Part shown: positions 35,329-44,514 of the stretch, one piece after another | Numbering within the stretch: the stretch's first letter is position 1 | How the letters are laid out: the number at the start of each line of letters is the position of its first letter | Source: Rhodopseudomonas palustris | GTDB lineage: Bacteria > Pseudomonadota > Alphaproteobacteria > Rhizobiales > Xanthobacteraceae | DNA length: 64,000 nucleotides | Direction of reading: 5' to 3' | Assembly: GCA_016215605.1 (NCBI GenBank) | Contig: JACRJB010000015.1 | Span: 38,889 to 102,888 of the forward strand | Notes under the pieces: generated by a model | Told to the model about the DNA's origin: nothing | Seen by the model: only the letters and a program-made list of their open reading frames with translations | Database searches by the model: none | Translations under genes and position numbers: made by a program

Positions 35329-36030
35329 ATGAGCTCATTGCGAATGACGCGTGATTTGCGCCGGGAATTGATTCTGGGCGCGGCCAAACGCTGCTTTGCC
35401 CGAAACGGCTTCGCCGGAACCACGACCAAGAGCGTCGCCACTGCGGCGTCGATCTCGGAAGGGTTGCTGTTCAAGCATTTTCCGAGCAAATCGGCGCTGT
35501 ATGCCGAGATTCTGGCGGAGGAGTGCGAGGCCGATCCCGCGCTGATGCATCTGCTCGACCTGCCGCCGTCGACCGAAACCCTGGTCGTGGTCGTTCGCAA
35601 TATGGTCGCGCATTTCCTGCATGTTTCGGATCAGCCGGAGCATTGCGAGGCGCAGCGGCTGCGGCTGCTGGTGACCAGCCAGCTCGACGACGGCGAATTC
35701 GCCCGGCTGGTGTTCGAGAAGATCGCCGGACTGGTCGGGCCGAAATTCGCCGCGTCGCTGGAGCGCGCGGTGGCGGCGGGCGAGGCGACGCGGGTCGGAC
35801 GGGAGCCGATGAACCTGTTCTGGTTCACGCACCATACGCTGGTGACGACGGCGCTGACGCGACTGTCCGCGGTGCCGTGCCTGAACTACGGAGACGCTGC
35901 CGATCTCGAGCGGCAGACGTGTGAATACATCTTGCGTGGAATCGGATTGAACAACGACGTAATTGCCGCCCATCTGGATCGCGAGTTATCGCCTGAGCAG
36001 AAGCGCGCGGAAACGACAGAGAGTGCATAA
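35329..36030 (+). CDS. TetR family regulator of an RND efflux operon
   Basis: The product is 233 residues from ATG 35329. The helix-turn-helix domain is RRELILGAAKRCFARNGFAGTTTKSVATAASISEGLLFKHFPSKSALY. The C-terminal ligand domain is unassigned. The stop codon TAA is directly followed by the ATG of the RND adaptor gene, so the regulator is the first gene of the pump operon. The ORF track begins further upstream, but that part is promoter DNA with the operator at 35309-35324. Confidence 0.9.
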   Translation: MSSLRMTRDLRRELILGAAKRCFARNGFAGTTTKSVATAASISEGLLFKHFPSKSALYAEILAEECEADPALMHLLDLPPSTETLVVVVRNMVAHFLHVSDQPEHCEAQRLRLLVTSQLDDGEFARLVFEKIAGLVGPKFAASLERAVAAGEATRVGREPMNLFWFTHHTLVTTALTRLSAVPCLNYGDAADLERQTCEYILRGIGLNNDVIAAHLDRELSPEQKRAETTESA

Positions 36031-37224
36031 ATGACGCTTGCGACCGAAACTCCGCCCGCTGCGCGGTCGGCCCCCGAGAAGCCGCGCCCCCGTCCGGTGC
36101 GGATGATCCGATGGTTCATCATCATCGGGGTTCTGCTGGCGATCCTGGTCGGCGGCCTGGTCGGCTTCAATGCCTTCCGCAGCCACATGATCGCGCAGTT
36201 CTTCGCCAACAACAAACCGCCGCCGATCACGGTGACGGTCGCGGAGGCGAAGTCCGAGGTGGTGCCGAATCTGCTGAGGGCGGTCGGCGATCTGGCGGCC
36301 GTGCATCAGGTCAACGTCACCTCCGACGTGTCGGGCCGCATCACCGACGTGCTGTTCACCGCAGGCGCGGAAGTCGAAGCCGGCGCCAAGCTGCTGCAGC
36401 TGTACGACGCGCCGGAGCAGGCCGACCTCGCCAACTACCGCGCCCAGGCCAAGGTCGCGGAGCTGTCGCTCGACCGCGCCAAGCAGCTCGCCGCGCGCCA
36501 GTTCGGCCCGCAGGCGACGGTCGATCAGGCGCAGGCCTCGTTCGATCAGGCCAATGCGGGCATCGCCCGGACCCAGGCGGTGATTTCGCAGAAGCTGGTG
36601 CGCGCGCCGTTCGACGGCGTGCTCGGCGTTCGCCGCGTCGAAGTCGGTCAGTATCTCACCGCCGGCACCCAGATCGTGACGCTGACCAACCTGTCGCAGG
36701 TCTACGCCAACTTCACCGTGACGGAGAAGGACTCCGGCACGTTGGCGGTCGGCCAGGCCGTGCGCATCCGGGTCGACGCTTATCCGGGACGCGACTTCGA
36801 CGGCAAGATCACCACCATCGAGCCGCAGATCTCGTCCGACACCCGCAATATCCGGGTGCAGGCGACGCTCGACAATCCCGGGCACGTGCTCAAGCCCGGC
36901 ATGTTCGCCACCACCACCGTGGTGCTGCCGGACAAGCCGGCGGTGATCACCGTGCCCGAGACCGCGGTCGACTACACGCTGTACGGCGACTCCGTCTACC
37001 TGATCCAGGAAGAGAAGGCGCAGGACGGCAAGACCAGCCTCAAGGCGGTCCGGACCTTCGTGCGCACCGGCGAACGCGTCAACGGCCGCGCCGTGATCCT
37101 GACCGGCGTCAAGCCCGGCGATCGCGTCGTCGCGGTCGGCCAGCTCAAGCTGCAGTCCGGCGCCGCGGTGGCGATCTCGACCGATCCGGCGCCGCCGCAG
37201 CCGGCGACGCCGCCGCGCTACTGA
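36031..37224 (+). CDS. RND efflux periplasmic adaptor (AcrA/MexE-like)
   Basis: The product has 397 residues. One N-terminal membrane anchor (WFIIIGVLLAILVGGLVGFN) lies near residues 26-46. The lipoyl halves GRITDVLFTAGAEVEAGAKL and KLVRAPFDGVLGVRRVEVGQYL flank a short hairpin. The beta-barrel and membrane-proximal domains follow, with a Pro-rich end. It joins the inner-membrane pump to an outer-membrane channel; no TolC-like gene is in the window. Confidence 0.92.
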   Translation: MTLATETPPAARSAPEKPRPRPVRMIRWFIIIGVLLAILVGGLVGFNAFRSHMIAQFFANNKPPPITVTVAEAKSEVVPNLLRAVGDLAAVHQVNVTSDVSGRITDVLFTAGAEVEAGAKLLQLYDAPEQADLANYRAQAKVAELSLDRAKQLAARQFGPQATVDQAQASFDQANAGIARTQAVISQKLVRAPFDGVLGVRRVEVGQYLTAGTQIVTLTNLSQVYANFTVTEKDSGTLAVGQAVRIRVDAYPGRDFDGKITTIEPQISSDTRNIRVQATLDNPGHVLKPGMFATTTVVLPDKPAVITVPETAVDYTLYGDSVYLIQEEKAQDGKTSLKAVRTFVRTGERVNGRAVILTGVKPGDRVVAVGQLKLQSGAAVAISTDPAPPQPATPPRY

Positions 37225-37358
37225 TCGACCTGCCGGGTCGGCGCGTCGCGCCGCCCGCTTCTTTCGCAAGGCCCGCCGGCGACGAGCGCCGTCGGCCTCA
37301 CTGATCGCACCGCAGCTGTCGCGCGCATCGCGCGAAGTTTGCGCCACGGAGCGTCCGT

Positions 37359-40300
37359 ATGGTCATCACCGATATCTTCATCAAGCGTCCGGTGCTGTCG
37401 CTCGTCGTCAGCATGCTGATCCTGCTGATCGGCTTCCGCGCCGCGATGACGTTGCCGATCCGGCAATATCCCAAGCTGTCGAACACCGTGGTGACCATCA
37501 CCACGGCGTATCCCGGCGCGTCTCCGGACCTGATGCAGGGCTTCATCACCACGCCGCTGGAGCAGGCGGTCGCCTCGGCCGAGGGCGTCGACTACATCAC
37601 CTCGTCCTCGACCCAGGGCCAGAGCCTGATCACCGTCTACGTCAAGCTCAACTTCGATCCTAACCAGGCGCTCACCGAGGTGCTGGCCAAGGTCAATTCG
37701 GTCAAGTACCTGATCCCGCGCGAAGCCAACGACCCGGTGATCGTCAAATCCACCGGCCAGACCACGGCGGTGATGTATCTCGGCTTTTCCAGCAACGAGC
37801 TGTCGGGATCGGCGATCTCCGACTATCTGACGCGCGTGGTGCAGCCGGTGCTGTCGACCGTCGACGGCGTGGCCTCGGCCGACATTCTCGGCGGCCAGAC
37901 CTTCGCGATGCGGATCTGGCTCGATCCGTTACGCATGGCCGGGCGCAACGTCTCTCCCTCCGACATCTCGGCGGCGATCGCCGCCAACAACTTCCAGGCG
38001 GCGGCGGGCCAGACCAAGGGCTATCTGACGGTCTCCAACATCACCACCAACACCGACCTGCAGAACGTCGATCAGTTCAAACGCATGATCGTCAAGGCGC
38101 AGGACGGCGGCTTCGTGCGATTGGAGGACGTCGCCACGGTCGAACTCGCCGCGCAGAGCACCGACTCGAGCGTGGCGTTCTCCGGCGAGCGCGCGATCTT
38201 CATCGGCGTGCAGGCGACGCCGCAGGGCAACCCGCTCAACATCGTCACCGGCGTCCGCGCGCTGTTCCCCGAGATCGAGCGCAACCTGCCGCCGTCGATG
38301 AAGATGAAGGTCGCCTACGATTCGACCAAGTTCATCCGCTCGTCGATCGACGAGGTGGAAAAGACACTGATCGAAGCGGTCGGCATCGTCATCGTGGTGA
38401 TCTTCCTGTTCCTCGCGTCGTTCCGGTCGGTGATCATTCCGGTGGTGACGATCCCGCTGTCGCTGATCGGCGTCTGCACCGCGATGCTGGCGCTCGGATT
38501 CTCGATCAACCTGCTGACGCTGCTGGCGATGGTGCTGGCGATCGGTCTGGTGGTCGACGACGCCATCGTGGTGGTGGAGAACATCCATCGGCATCTGGAG
38601 GAGGGCAAGAGTCCGGTCCAGGCCTCGCTGATCGGCGCCCGCGAGATCGTCGGCCCGGTGATCTCGATGACCATCACGCTGGCGGCGGTGTACGCCCCGA
38701 TCGGATTCCTCGGGGGCCTCACCGGCGCGCTGTTCCGCGAATTCGCCTTCACGCTGGCCGGCGCGGTGATCGTGTCCGGCGTCATCGCGCTGACGTTGTC
38801 GCCGATGATGTGCTCGGTGCTGCTCAAGCATCAGGAGAGCCAGGGCTGGTTCGCCCGCAAGGTCGATGCCGTGTTCGGCTCGGTGACGCGCTGGTACGGC
38901 AGGCAGCTCGACCGCTCGCTCGACTATCGCCCGATCACCGCGCTGTTCGCCGTCGTGATCCTCGGCCTGGTCGGCTTCATGTACATGAACACCGCCAAGG
39001 AACTGGCGCCCGAGGAGGACCAGGGCATCGTGTTCGCGGTGACCAAGGGGCCGAAATACGCCAACATCGACTACTCGAATTTCTATGGCGAGAAGCTCGA
39101 CAAGGCCTATGCCAGCTTCCCCGAGACCGATCTGCGCTTCATCCTGAACGGCACCGCGGGCCCCAATAACGGCATCGCCGGCATGCTGCTGAAGCCGTGG
39201 GACGAGCGCACCCGCAGCGCCATGAAGCTGAAGCCGCTGGTGCAGGCCGAACTGAGCAAGATCGAGGGCGTCAACGCCTTCGCCTTCAACCTGCCGCCGC
39301 TGCCGGGCGGGCCGGGCGGTCTGCCGATCCAGATGGTGATCAATTCGACCGCCGGCTTCCGCGCCGTCTACGAGGAGATGGTCAAGCTCAAGGACGCGGC
39401 GCGCAAGAGCGGCCTGTTCATCGTCGCCGACAGCGATCTCGACTTCAACCAGCCGGTGGTGCGGGTCACGATCGACCGCACCAAGGCGAGCGACCTCGGC
39501 GTCAACATGCAGCGCCTCGGCTCGACGCTGGCGACGCTGCTCGGCGGCAACTACGTCAACCGCTTCAACCTCGAGGGCCGTTCGTATCAGGTGATCCCGC
39601 AGGTGCCGCGGATCGACCGGCTGTCGCCGCAATCGCTCGACGGCTACTATGTGGCGAGCGTCACCGGTCAGCAGATCCCGCTGTCGACGCTGGTGTCGAT
39701 CGAGACCGCCACCGATCCGAACGCGCTGTCGCACTACAACCAGCTCAACTCCGCCACCTTCCAGGCGGTGCCGATGCCGGGCGTCACCGTCGGCCAGGCC
39801 GTCGACTTCCTCGAGAAACAGTCCAAGAACCTGCCGACCGGATTCGGCCACGACTATCTGGCCGACGCCCGGCAATACGTGCAGGAGGGCAACCAGCTCG
39901 CCATCACCTTCGGCTTCGCGCTGATCATCATCTTCCTGGTACTGGCGGCGCAGTTCGAAAGTCTGCGCGACCCGCTGGTGATCATGATCTCGGTGCCGAT
40001 GGCGATCTCGGGGGCGTTGATCCCGCTGTTCTTCGGCGTAGCGACGATCAACATCTACACTCAGGTCGGGTTGCTGACGCTGGTCGGCCTGATTTCGAAG
40101 CACGGCATCCTGATGGTGGAGTTCGCGCGCGAACTGCAGATCAAGGAGGCGCTCGACAAGCGCACCGCGATCGAGCAGGCCGCGCGGGTGCGACTGCGGC
40201 CGATCCTGATGACCACCGCGGCGATGGTCACCGGCCTGCTGCCGCTGCTCACCGCGTCGGGCGCCGGCGCCGCCAGCCGGTTCTCGATCGGCCTGGTCGT

Positions 40301-40463
40301 GGTCTCCGGCATGATGATCGGCACGCTGTTCACTCTGTTCGTGCTGCCGGCGGTCTACGTCGCGATCGGCACCGACCACCGCGCGGCGGCGGAATCCGAT
40401 CGCGCCAAGCAGATCGAGGATTACGAGATGGAGCACGCCTCGCCGTCGCTGAAGCCGACCTGA
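37359..40463 (+). CDS. RND multidrug efflux permease (AcrB/MexF-like)
   Basis: The product has 1,034 residues, full length for the hydrophobe/amphiphile efflux family. It starts VITDIFIKRPVLSLVVSMLILLIGF. The proton-relay Asp pair is in TM4 (GLVVDDAIVVVENIHRHLEEG). Twelve membrane helices and two large periplasmic loops are present, and the second half repeats the motif LVGLISKHGILMVEFA. It exports drugs or aromatic compounds by proton antiport. It lies 134 bp after the adaptor gene. Confidence 0.95.
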   Translation: MVITDIFIKRPVLSLVVSMLILLIGFRAAMTLPIRQYPKLSNTVVTITTAYPGASPDLMQGFITTPLEQAVASAEGVDYITSSSTQGQSLITVYVKLNFDPNQALTEVLAKVNSVKYLIPREANDPVIVKSTGQTTAVMYLGFSSNELSGSAISDYLTRVVQPVLSTVDGVASADILGGQTFAMRIWLDPLRMAGRNVSPSDISAAIAANNFQAAAGQTKGYLTVSNITTNTDLQNVDQFKRMIVKAQDGGFVRLEDVATVELAAQSTDSSVAFSGERAIFIGVQATPQGNPLNIVTGVRALFPEIERNLPPSMKMKVAYDSTKFIRSSIDEVEKTLIEAVGIVIVVIFLFLASFRSVIIPVVTIPLSLIGVCTAMLALGFSINLLTLLAMVLAIGLVVDDAIVVVENIHRHLEEGKSPVQASLIGAREIVGPVISMTITLAAVYAPIGFLGGLTGALFREFAFTLAGAVIVSGVIALTLSPMMCSVLLKHQESQGWFARKVDAVFGSVTRWYGRQLDRSLDYRPITALFAVVILGLVGFMYMNTAKELAPEEDQGIVFAVTKGPKYANIDYSNFYGEKLDKAYASFPETDLRFILNGTAGPNNGIAGMLLKPWDERTRSAMKLKPLVQAELSKIEGVNAFAFNLPPLPGGPGGLPIQMVINSTAGFRAVYEEMVKLKDAARKSGLFIVADSDLDFNQPVVRVTIDRTKASDLGVNMQRLGSTLATLLGGNYVNRFNLEGRSYQVIPQVPRIDRLSPQSLDGYYVASVTGQQIPLSTLVSIETATDPNALSHYNQLNSATFQAVPMPGVTVGQAVDFLEKQSKNLPTGFGHDYLADARQYVQEGNQLAITFGFALIIIFLVLAAQFESLRDPLVIMISVPMAISGALIPLFFGVATINIYTQVGLLTLVGLISKHGILMVEFARELQIKEALDKRTAIEQAARVRLRPILMTTAAMVTGLLPLLTASGAGAASRFSIGLVVVSGMMIGTLFTLFVLPAVYVAIGTDHRAAAESDRAKQIEDYEMEHASPSLKPT

Positions 40464-40490
40464 GCGGACTGCAATCGACGCTGCTGAAAG

Positions 40491-40518
40491 ATGGCGGGCC
40501 GAGCGGTCCGCCATTTTT
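40491..40518 (+). terminator. Rho-independent terminator after the RND operon
   Basis: ATGGCGGGCC / GGTCCGCCAT arms (one wobble pair) with a GAGC loop are followed by TTTT. It lies between the convergent RND and oppF-type genes. Confidence 0.85.
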
Positions 40519-40551
40519 CGTTGCGGCCGACGATCGGGCGGCGACGGCGCC

Positions 40552-41529
40552 TCAGCCGCGGTTCACCGCATGACAGGCGACGCCGCCGATCAGCTCCGGC
40601 CGTTCGGCGCGGCAGCGGTCGAACGCTTCGGGGCAGCGCGGGTGAAAGGCGCAGCCGGTCGGCGGATCGATCGGGTTGGGGATTTCGCCCTTCACCGGAA
40701 TCCGCGCGCGGCCGGACATCGCCAGATCCGGCACCGCGCCGAGCAGCATCCGCGTGTAGGGCATCCGCGGGTTGGCGAACAGCTCGCGGCCTTCGGCGAT
40801 CTCGACGATGCGGCCGAGATACATCACGCCGATCCGGCTCGCCATGTGCCGCACCACCGCGAGGTTGTGGCTGATGAACAGATAGGTCAGCCCGAGCCGG
40901 TCCTGCAGATCGCGCATCAGGTTGAGGATCTGCGCCTGCACCGAGACGTCGAGCGCCGAAGTCGGCTCGTCGCAGACGATGAAGTCCGCCTCCGAGGCGA
41001 GCGCGCGGGCGATTGCGATGCGCTGGCGCTGGCCGCCGGAGAACTGGTGCGGAAATTTCAGCCCGTCGTCGGGATGCAGGCCGACGAGCTGCAGCAGCTC
41101 GCCGACGCGGCGGCGGATCTCGTCGCGGCCCTGCAGCAGATCGAAGGCGCGGATCGGCTCGGCGATGATGGCGTCGACCCGCATCCGCGGATTGAGGCTG
41201 GCATAGGGATCCTGGAAGATCATCTGGATCCGCCGCCGCAGCTTGCGCCGCGCGCCGGCCTGCGCCGCGTCGCTCATCGAGACGCCGTCGATCGTTACAC
41301 TGCCCGACGTCGGCGGCAGCAGCCCGACCACCATCCGCGCCACCGTGGTCTTGCCCGAGCCGGATTCGCCGACCAGCGCGAAGGTCTCGCCGCGCGCGAT
41401 CTCGAACGACACGTCGTCGACGGCCTTGAGATATTCCGGCTTGCCGCCTTCGATCACGCGGTTGAGCCACGGCTTCGAGACGTCGAACACCTGCCGCAGA
41501 TGCCGGGCCTCGACCAGCGTCGGGTTCAC
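40552..41529 (-). CDS. Oligopeptide/dipeptide ABC transporter ATP-binding protein (DppF/OppF type)
   Basis: The product has 325 residues. Walker A is GESGSGKTTVARMVVG, the signature FSGGQRQRIAIARAL and Walker B ADFIVCDEPTSALD. The C-terminal oligo_HPY domain has the Cys pattern GCAFHPRCPEAFDRCRAERPE...C that holds a [4Fe-4S] cluster in Dpp transporters. It is the last gene of the minus-strand dpp unit and overlaps the preceding ATPase by 4 bp. Confidence 0.93.
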   Translation of the reverse strand: MNPTLVEARHLRQVFDVSKPWLNRVIEGGKPEYLKAVDDVSFEIARGETFALVGESGSGKTTVARMVVGLLPPTSGSVTIDGVSMSDAAQAGARRKLRRRIQMIFQDPYASLNPRMRVDAIIAEPIRAFDLLQGRDEIRRRVGELLQLVGLHPDDGLKFPHQFSGGQRQRIAIARALASEADFIVCDEPTSALDVSVQAQILNLMRDLQDRLGLTYLFISHNLAVVRHMASRIGVMYLGRIVEIAEGRELFANPRMPYTRMLLGAVPDLAMSGRARIPVKGEIPNPIDPPTGCAFHPRCPEAFDRCRAERPELIGGVACHAVNRG

Positions 41530-42512
41530 GCGGCATGCTCCGTCGAATGCGCGTCGAACAGATGGCAGGCGACCTGCTGGGTGCCGTGCTGCAGCGGTTC
41601 GGGCCGCTCGATGCGGCAGCGCCCGAACGCGTAGTCGCAGCGCGGATGAAACGCGCAGCCCGGCGGAATCGCCGACAGCCGCGGCATCGCGCCCGGGATC
41701 TGCGCCAGCCGCGGCGCGTCGCCCGCGAGCGTCGGGATCGCGCCCATCAGGCCCTTCGCATAGGGATGCAGCGGCTCCTGCACCACGTCGCGCACCGGGC
41801 CGATCTCGGCGATCCGGCCGGAATACATCACCGCGACGCGGTCGCAGGTCTCGGCGATCACCCCCATGTCGTGGGTCACCAGCATCACCGCGGTGCCGTG
41901 GTCGCGGCCGAGCCGCTTGATCAGCGCGATGATCTGCGCCTGCACCGAGACATCGAGCGCGGTGGTCGGCTCGTCGGCGATGATCAGTTCGGGCTCGGCG
42001 CAGATCGCCAGCGCGATCACCACGCGCTGCCGCATCCCGCCGGAGAATTCGTGCGGATAGGCGTCGATGCGTTTCTCCGGCGCCGGAATGCCGACCTCGG
42101 CGAGCAGATCGATCGCGCGTTGTCGTGCGGCGGAAGGCGACAGCGGCAGATGCGTGCGGATGGTTTCGGTGAGTTGATCGCCGATCCGGTACAGCGGATT
42201 GAGGCTGGTCAGCGGGTCCTGGAAGATCACGCCGATCCGCTTGCCGCGAATCCGGCGCAGCTCTTCGGGCGGCAGATCGTCGATCCGCCGCCCCGACAGT
42301 TTGATCTCGCCGCCGGCGATCCGGCCGGGCGGATCGATCAGTCCGATCACCGCGGCGCCGGTCACCGATTTGCCGGCGCCGGACTCGCCGACCACGCCGA
42401 GCACCTCGCCGCGCGCGATCTCGAACGACACGCCGTCGATCGCGCGCAGCGTGCCGCGCCGGCTGTCGAATTCGACCCGCAGGTCGCGGACGGAGAGCAC
42501 CGGTTCGGTCAT
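41526..42512 (-). CDS. Oligopeptide/dipeptide ABC transporter ATP-binding protein (DppD/OppD type)
   Basis: The product has 328 residues. Walker A is GESGAGKSVTGAAVIG, the signature FSGGMRQRVVIALAI and Walker B ELIIADEPTTALD. The C-terminal Cys pattern GCAFHPRCDYAFGRC...C is again present. It is the partner of the DppF-type ATPase in the heterodimer, and lies 16 bp after the permease gene. Confidence 0.93.
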   Translation of the reverse strand: MTEPVLSVRDLRVEFDSRRGTLRAIDGVSFEIARGEVLGVVGESGAGKSVTGAAVIGLIDPPGRIAGGEIKLSGRRIDDLPPEELRRIRGKRIGVIFQDPLTSLNPLYRIGDQLTETIRTHLPLSPSAARQRAIDLLAEVGIPAPEKRIDAYPHEFSGGMRQRVVIALAICAEPELIIADEPTTALDVSVQAQIIALIKRLGRDHGTAVMLVTHDMGVIAETCDRVAVMYSGRIAEIGPVRDVVQEPLHPYAKGLMGAIPTLAGDAPRLAQIPGAMPRLSAIPPGCAFHPRCDYAFGRCRIERPEPLQHGTQQVACHLFDAHSTEHAA

Positions 42513-42528
42513 GGCTGAGGCTCTCGCA

Positions 42529-43488
42529 TCATCGCAGTTTCGGGTTGAGCGCGTCGCGCAGCCAGTCGCCGAGCAGATTGATCGCGAGGATCAACGTCGC
42601 CAGCGCGAGGCCGGGGAAGGCGATCACCCACCATTCGCCGGAGAACAGATAGTTGTTGCCGATCCGGATCAGCGTGCCGAGCGACGGCATCGTCTCCGGC
42701 ATGCCGGAGCCGAGGAACGACAGCGTCGCCTCGGTGAGGATCGCCAGCGCCAGGTTGATGGTGGCGATCACCAGCACCGGTCCCATTGCGTTCGGCAGCA
42801 CGTGGCGGCGCATGATGGTCCACGACGGCAGGCCGATCAGCTGTGCCGCGGCGACATAGTCCTTGGTGCGCTCGACCATCACCGAGCCGCGCACCGTGCG
42901 GGCGTATTGCACCCAGAAGCTCAAGCCGATCGACAGCACCAGCACCGCCAGCATGGTGCGCTCGTCGAGCCGGTTGGAGAGCGCCGATTTCACCACGCCG
43001 TCAATCATCAGCGCGATCAGGATCGCCGGGAAGGTGAGCTGGACGTCGGCGATCCGCATGATCACGGTGTCGATGACGCCGCCGAAATAGCCGGCGACCA
43101 GGCCGAGCACGATGCCGATCGCGGCGGCGAGGCCGACGCCGAGCACGCCGACCAGCAGCGAGATGCGCAGGCCGTACAGGATCGCGGACAGCACGTCGCG
43201 GCCCTGTTCGTCGCTGCCGAGCAGGAACGGCGCCTGACCGTCCGCGCTCCACAGCGGCGGGATCCGCGAGTTCAGCAGTTCGAGCTGCGCCGGATCGAAC
43301 GGGTTCTGCACCGCGAGCAGCGGCGCGAAGATCGCCACGGCGAAGAACGCCAGCGTGACGATCGCGGCGCCGATCGCCAGCGGTGAGCGACGGAACGCGT
43401 AAAAGACATCGCTGTCGAGCGCACGCGCCGCCCAGCCGGCGCGCGGCGTCGCCGGATCGAGACCGTCGGGCGCGAGCATCTCGGTCAT
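42529..43488 (-). CDS. Peptide ABC transporter permease (DppC type)
   Basis: The product has 319 residues. The N-terminal OppC_N helix (LAIGAAIVTLAFFAVAIFAPLL) and the HLLGSDEQGRD-type motif (FLLGSDEQGRDVLSAILYGL) are diagnostic of DppC. The permease EAA loop is in AAQLIGLPSWTIMRRHVLPNA. It lies 10 bp after the DppB-type gene. Confidence 0.93.
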   Translation of the reverse strand: MTEMLAPDGLDPATPRAGWAARALDSDVFYAFRRSPLAIGAAIVTLAFFAVAIFAPLLAVQNPFDPAQLELLNSRIPPLWSADGQAPFLLGSDEQGRDVLSAILYGLRISLLVGVLGVGLAAAIGIVLGLVAGYFGGVIDTVIMRIADVQLTFPAILIALMIDGVVKSALSNRLDERTMLAVLVLSIGLSFWVQYARTVRGSVMVERTKDYVAAAQLIGLPSWTIMRRHVLPNAMGPVLVIATINLALAILTEATLSFLGSGMPETMPSLGTLIRIGNNYLFSGEWWVIAFPGLALATLILAINLLGDWLRDALNPKLR

Positions 43489-43498
43489 CGGCGCCTCG

Positions 43499-44479
43499 TC
43501 ATGTCCGCCGCGCCGCGCCGGCGTGCAGCCGCGGATCGACCAGCGTGTAGAGGATGTCGACGATCAGATTGATGGTGACGAAGATCAGCGACACGACGAG
43601 CAGATACGCCGCCATGATCGGGATATCGACGTTCTGCACCGCCTGCACGAACAATAGCCCCATGCCGGGCCATTGGAACACCGTCTCGGTGATGATCGCG
43701 AACGCGATCACCGAGCCGAACTGCAGGCCGGCGACCGTGATCACCGGCACCAGCGTGTTCTTCAGCGCATGGCCGAAATGGATCGCGCGAGTGGTCAGCC
43801 CGCGGGCGCGGGCGAAGCGGATGTAGTCGGTGCGCAGCACTTCCAGCATCTCGGCGCGCACCAGCCGCATGATCAGCGTCATCTGGAACAGGCCGAGCGT
43901 GATCGACGGCATGATCAGCGATTTCAGGCCGGACGTGGTCAAGAGGCCGGTGGTCCACCAGCCGAGCCGAACCGTGTCGCCGCGGCCGTAGGACGGCAGC
44001 CAGCCGAGCACCACGGCGAACAGATAGATCAGCAGGATGCCGATCAGGAAGGTCGGCAGCGAGATGCCGATCAGCGACACCGCCGACAGCAGCGTGGCGA
44101 GAAACGAATTGCGGCGCAGCGCGGTGTAGACGCCGAGCAGGATGCCGAGCGTCATCGCCAGCACGGTGGCGCAGGTCGCCAGCTCCAGCGTCGCCGGCAT
44201 CCGCTCCAGCAGCAGCTTGGCGACCGGCTCGCGGAAGCGATACGACATGCCGAAATCGAACCGCGCGGCGTTGATGAAATAGCGGCCGAACTGCACCAGC
44301 ACCGGATCGTCGAGGCCGAGCGATTTGCGGATCTCGGCGCGCTCGGCGCTGGAAGCGTCCTGCGACACGATCTGGCTGATCGGATCGCCGGCGAAGCGGA
44401 ACATCGTGAAGGAGAGCGCGCCGACCACGATCATCACGCCGATCGCCTGCAGCACCCGTCGGAGCGTGAATGCCAGCAT
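43499..44479 (-). CDS. Peptide ABC transporter permease (DppB type)
   Basis: The product has 326 residues and starts MLAFTLRRVLQAIGVMIVVGALSF, the usual DppB N-terminus. Six membrane segments are present. The EAA loop is FARARGLTTRAIHFGHALKNT. It lies 35 bp after the binding-protein gene in the same unit. Confidence 0.93.
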   Translation of the reverse strand: MLAFTLRRVLQAIGVMIVVGALSFTMFRFAGDPISQIVSQDASSAERAEIRKSLGLDDPVLVQFGRYFINAARFDFGMSYRFREPVAKLLLERMPATLELATCATVLAMTLGILLGVYTALRRNSFLATLLSAVSLIGISLPTFLIGILLIYLFAVVLGWLPSYGRGDTVRLGWWTTGLLTTSGLKSLIMPSITLGLFQMTLIMRLVRAEMLEVLRTDYIRFARARGLTTRAIHFGHALKNTLVPVITVAGLQFGSVIAFAIITETVFQWPGMGLLFVQAVQNVDIPIMAAYLLVVSLIFVTINLIVDILYTLVDPRLHAGAARRT

Positions 44480-44514
44480 GGCGGCTCCTCAGCGCTGCCC
44501 GGGCTTCGCGCCGG

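Noticed and set aside
37929-40514. 861-residue minus-strand ORF opposite the RND permease
   Set aside because: It is a His/Arg/Asp-rich antisense shadow typical of high-GC DNA, while the plus frame encodes a full AcrB-type protein.
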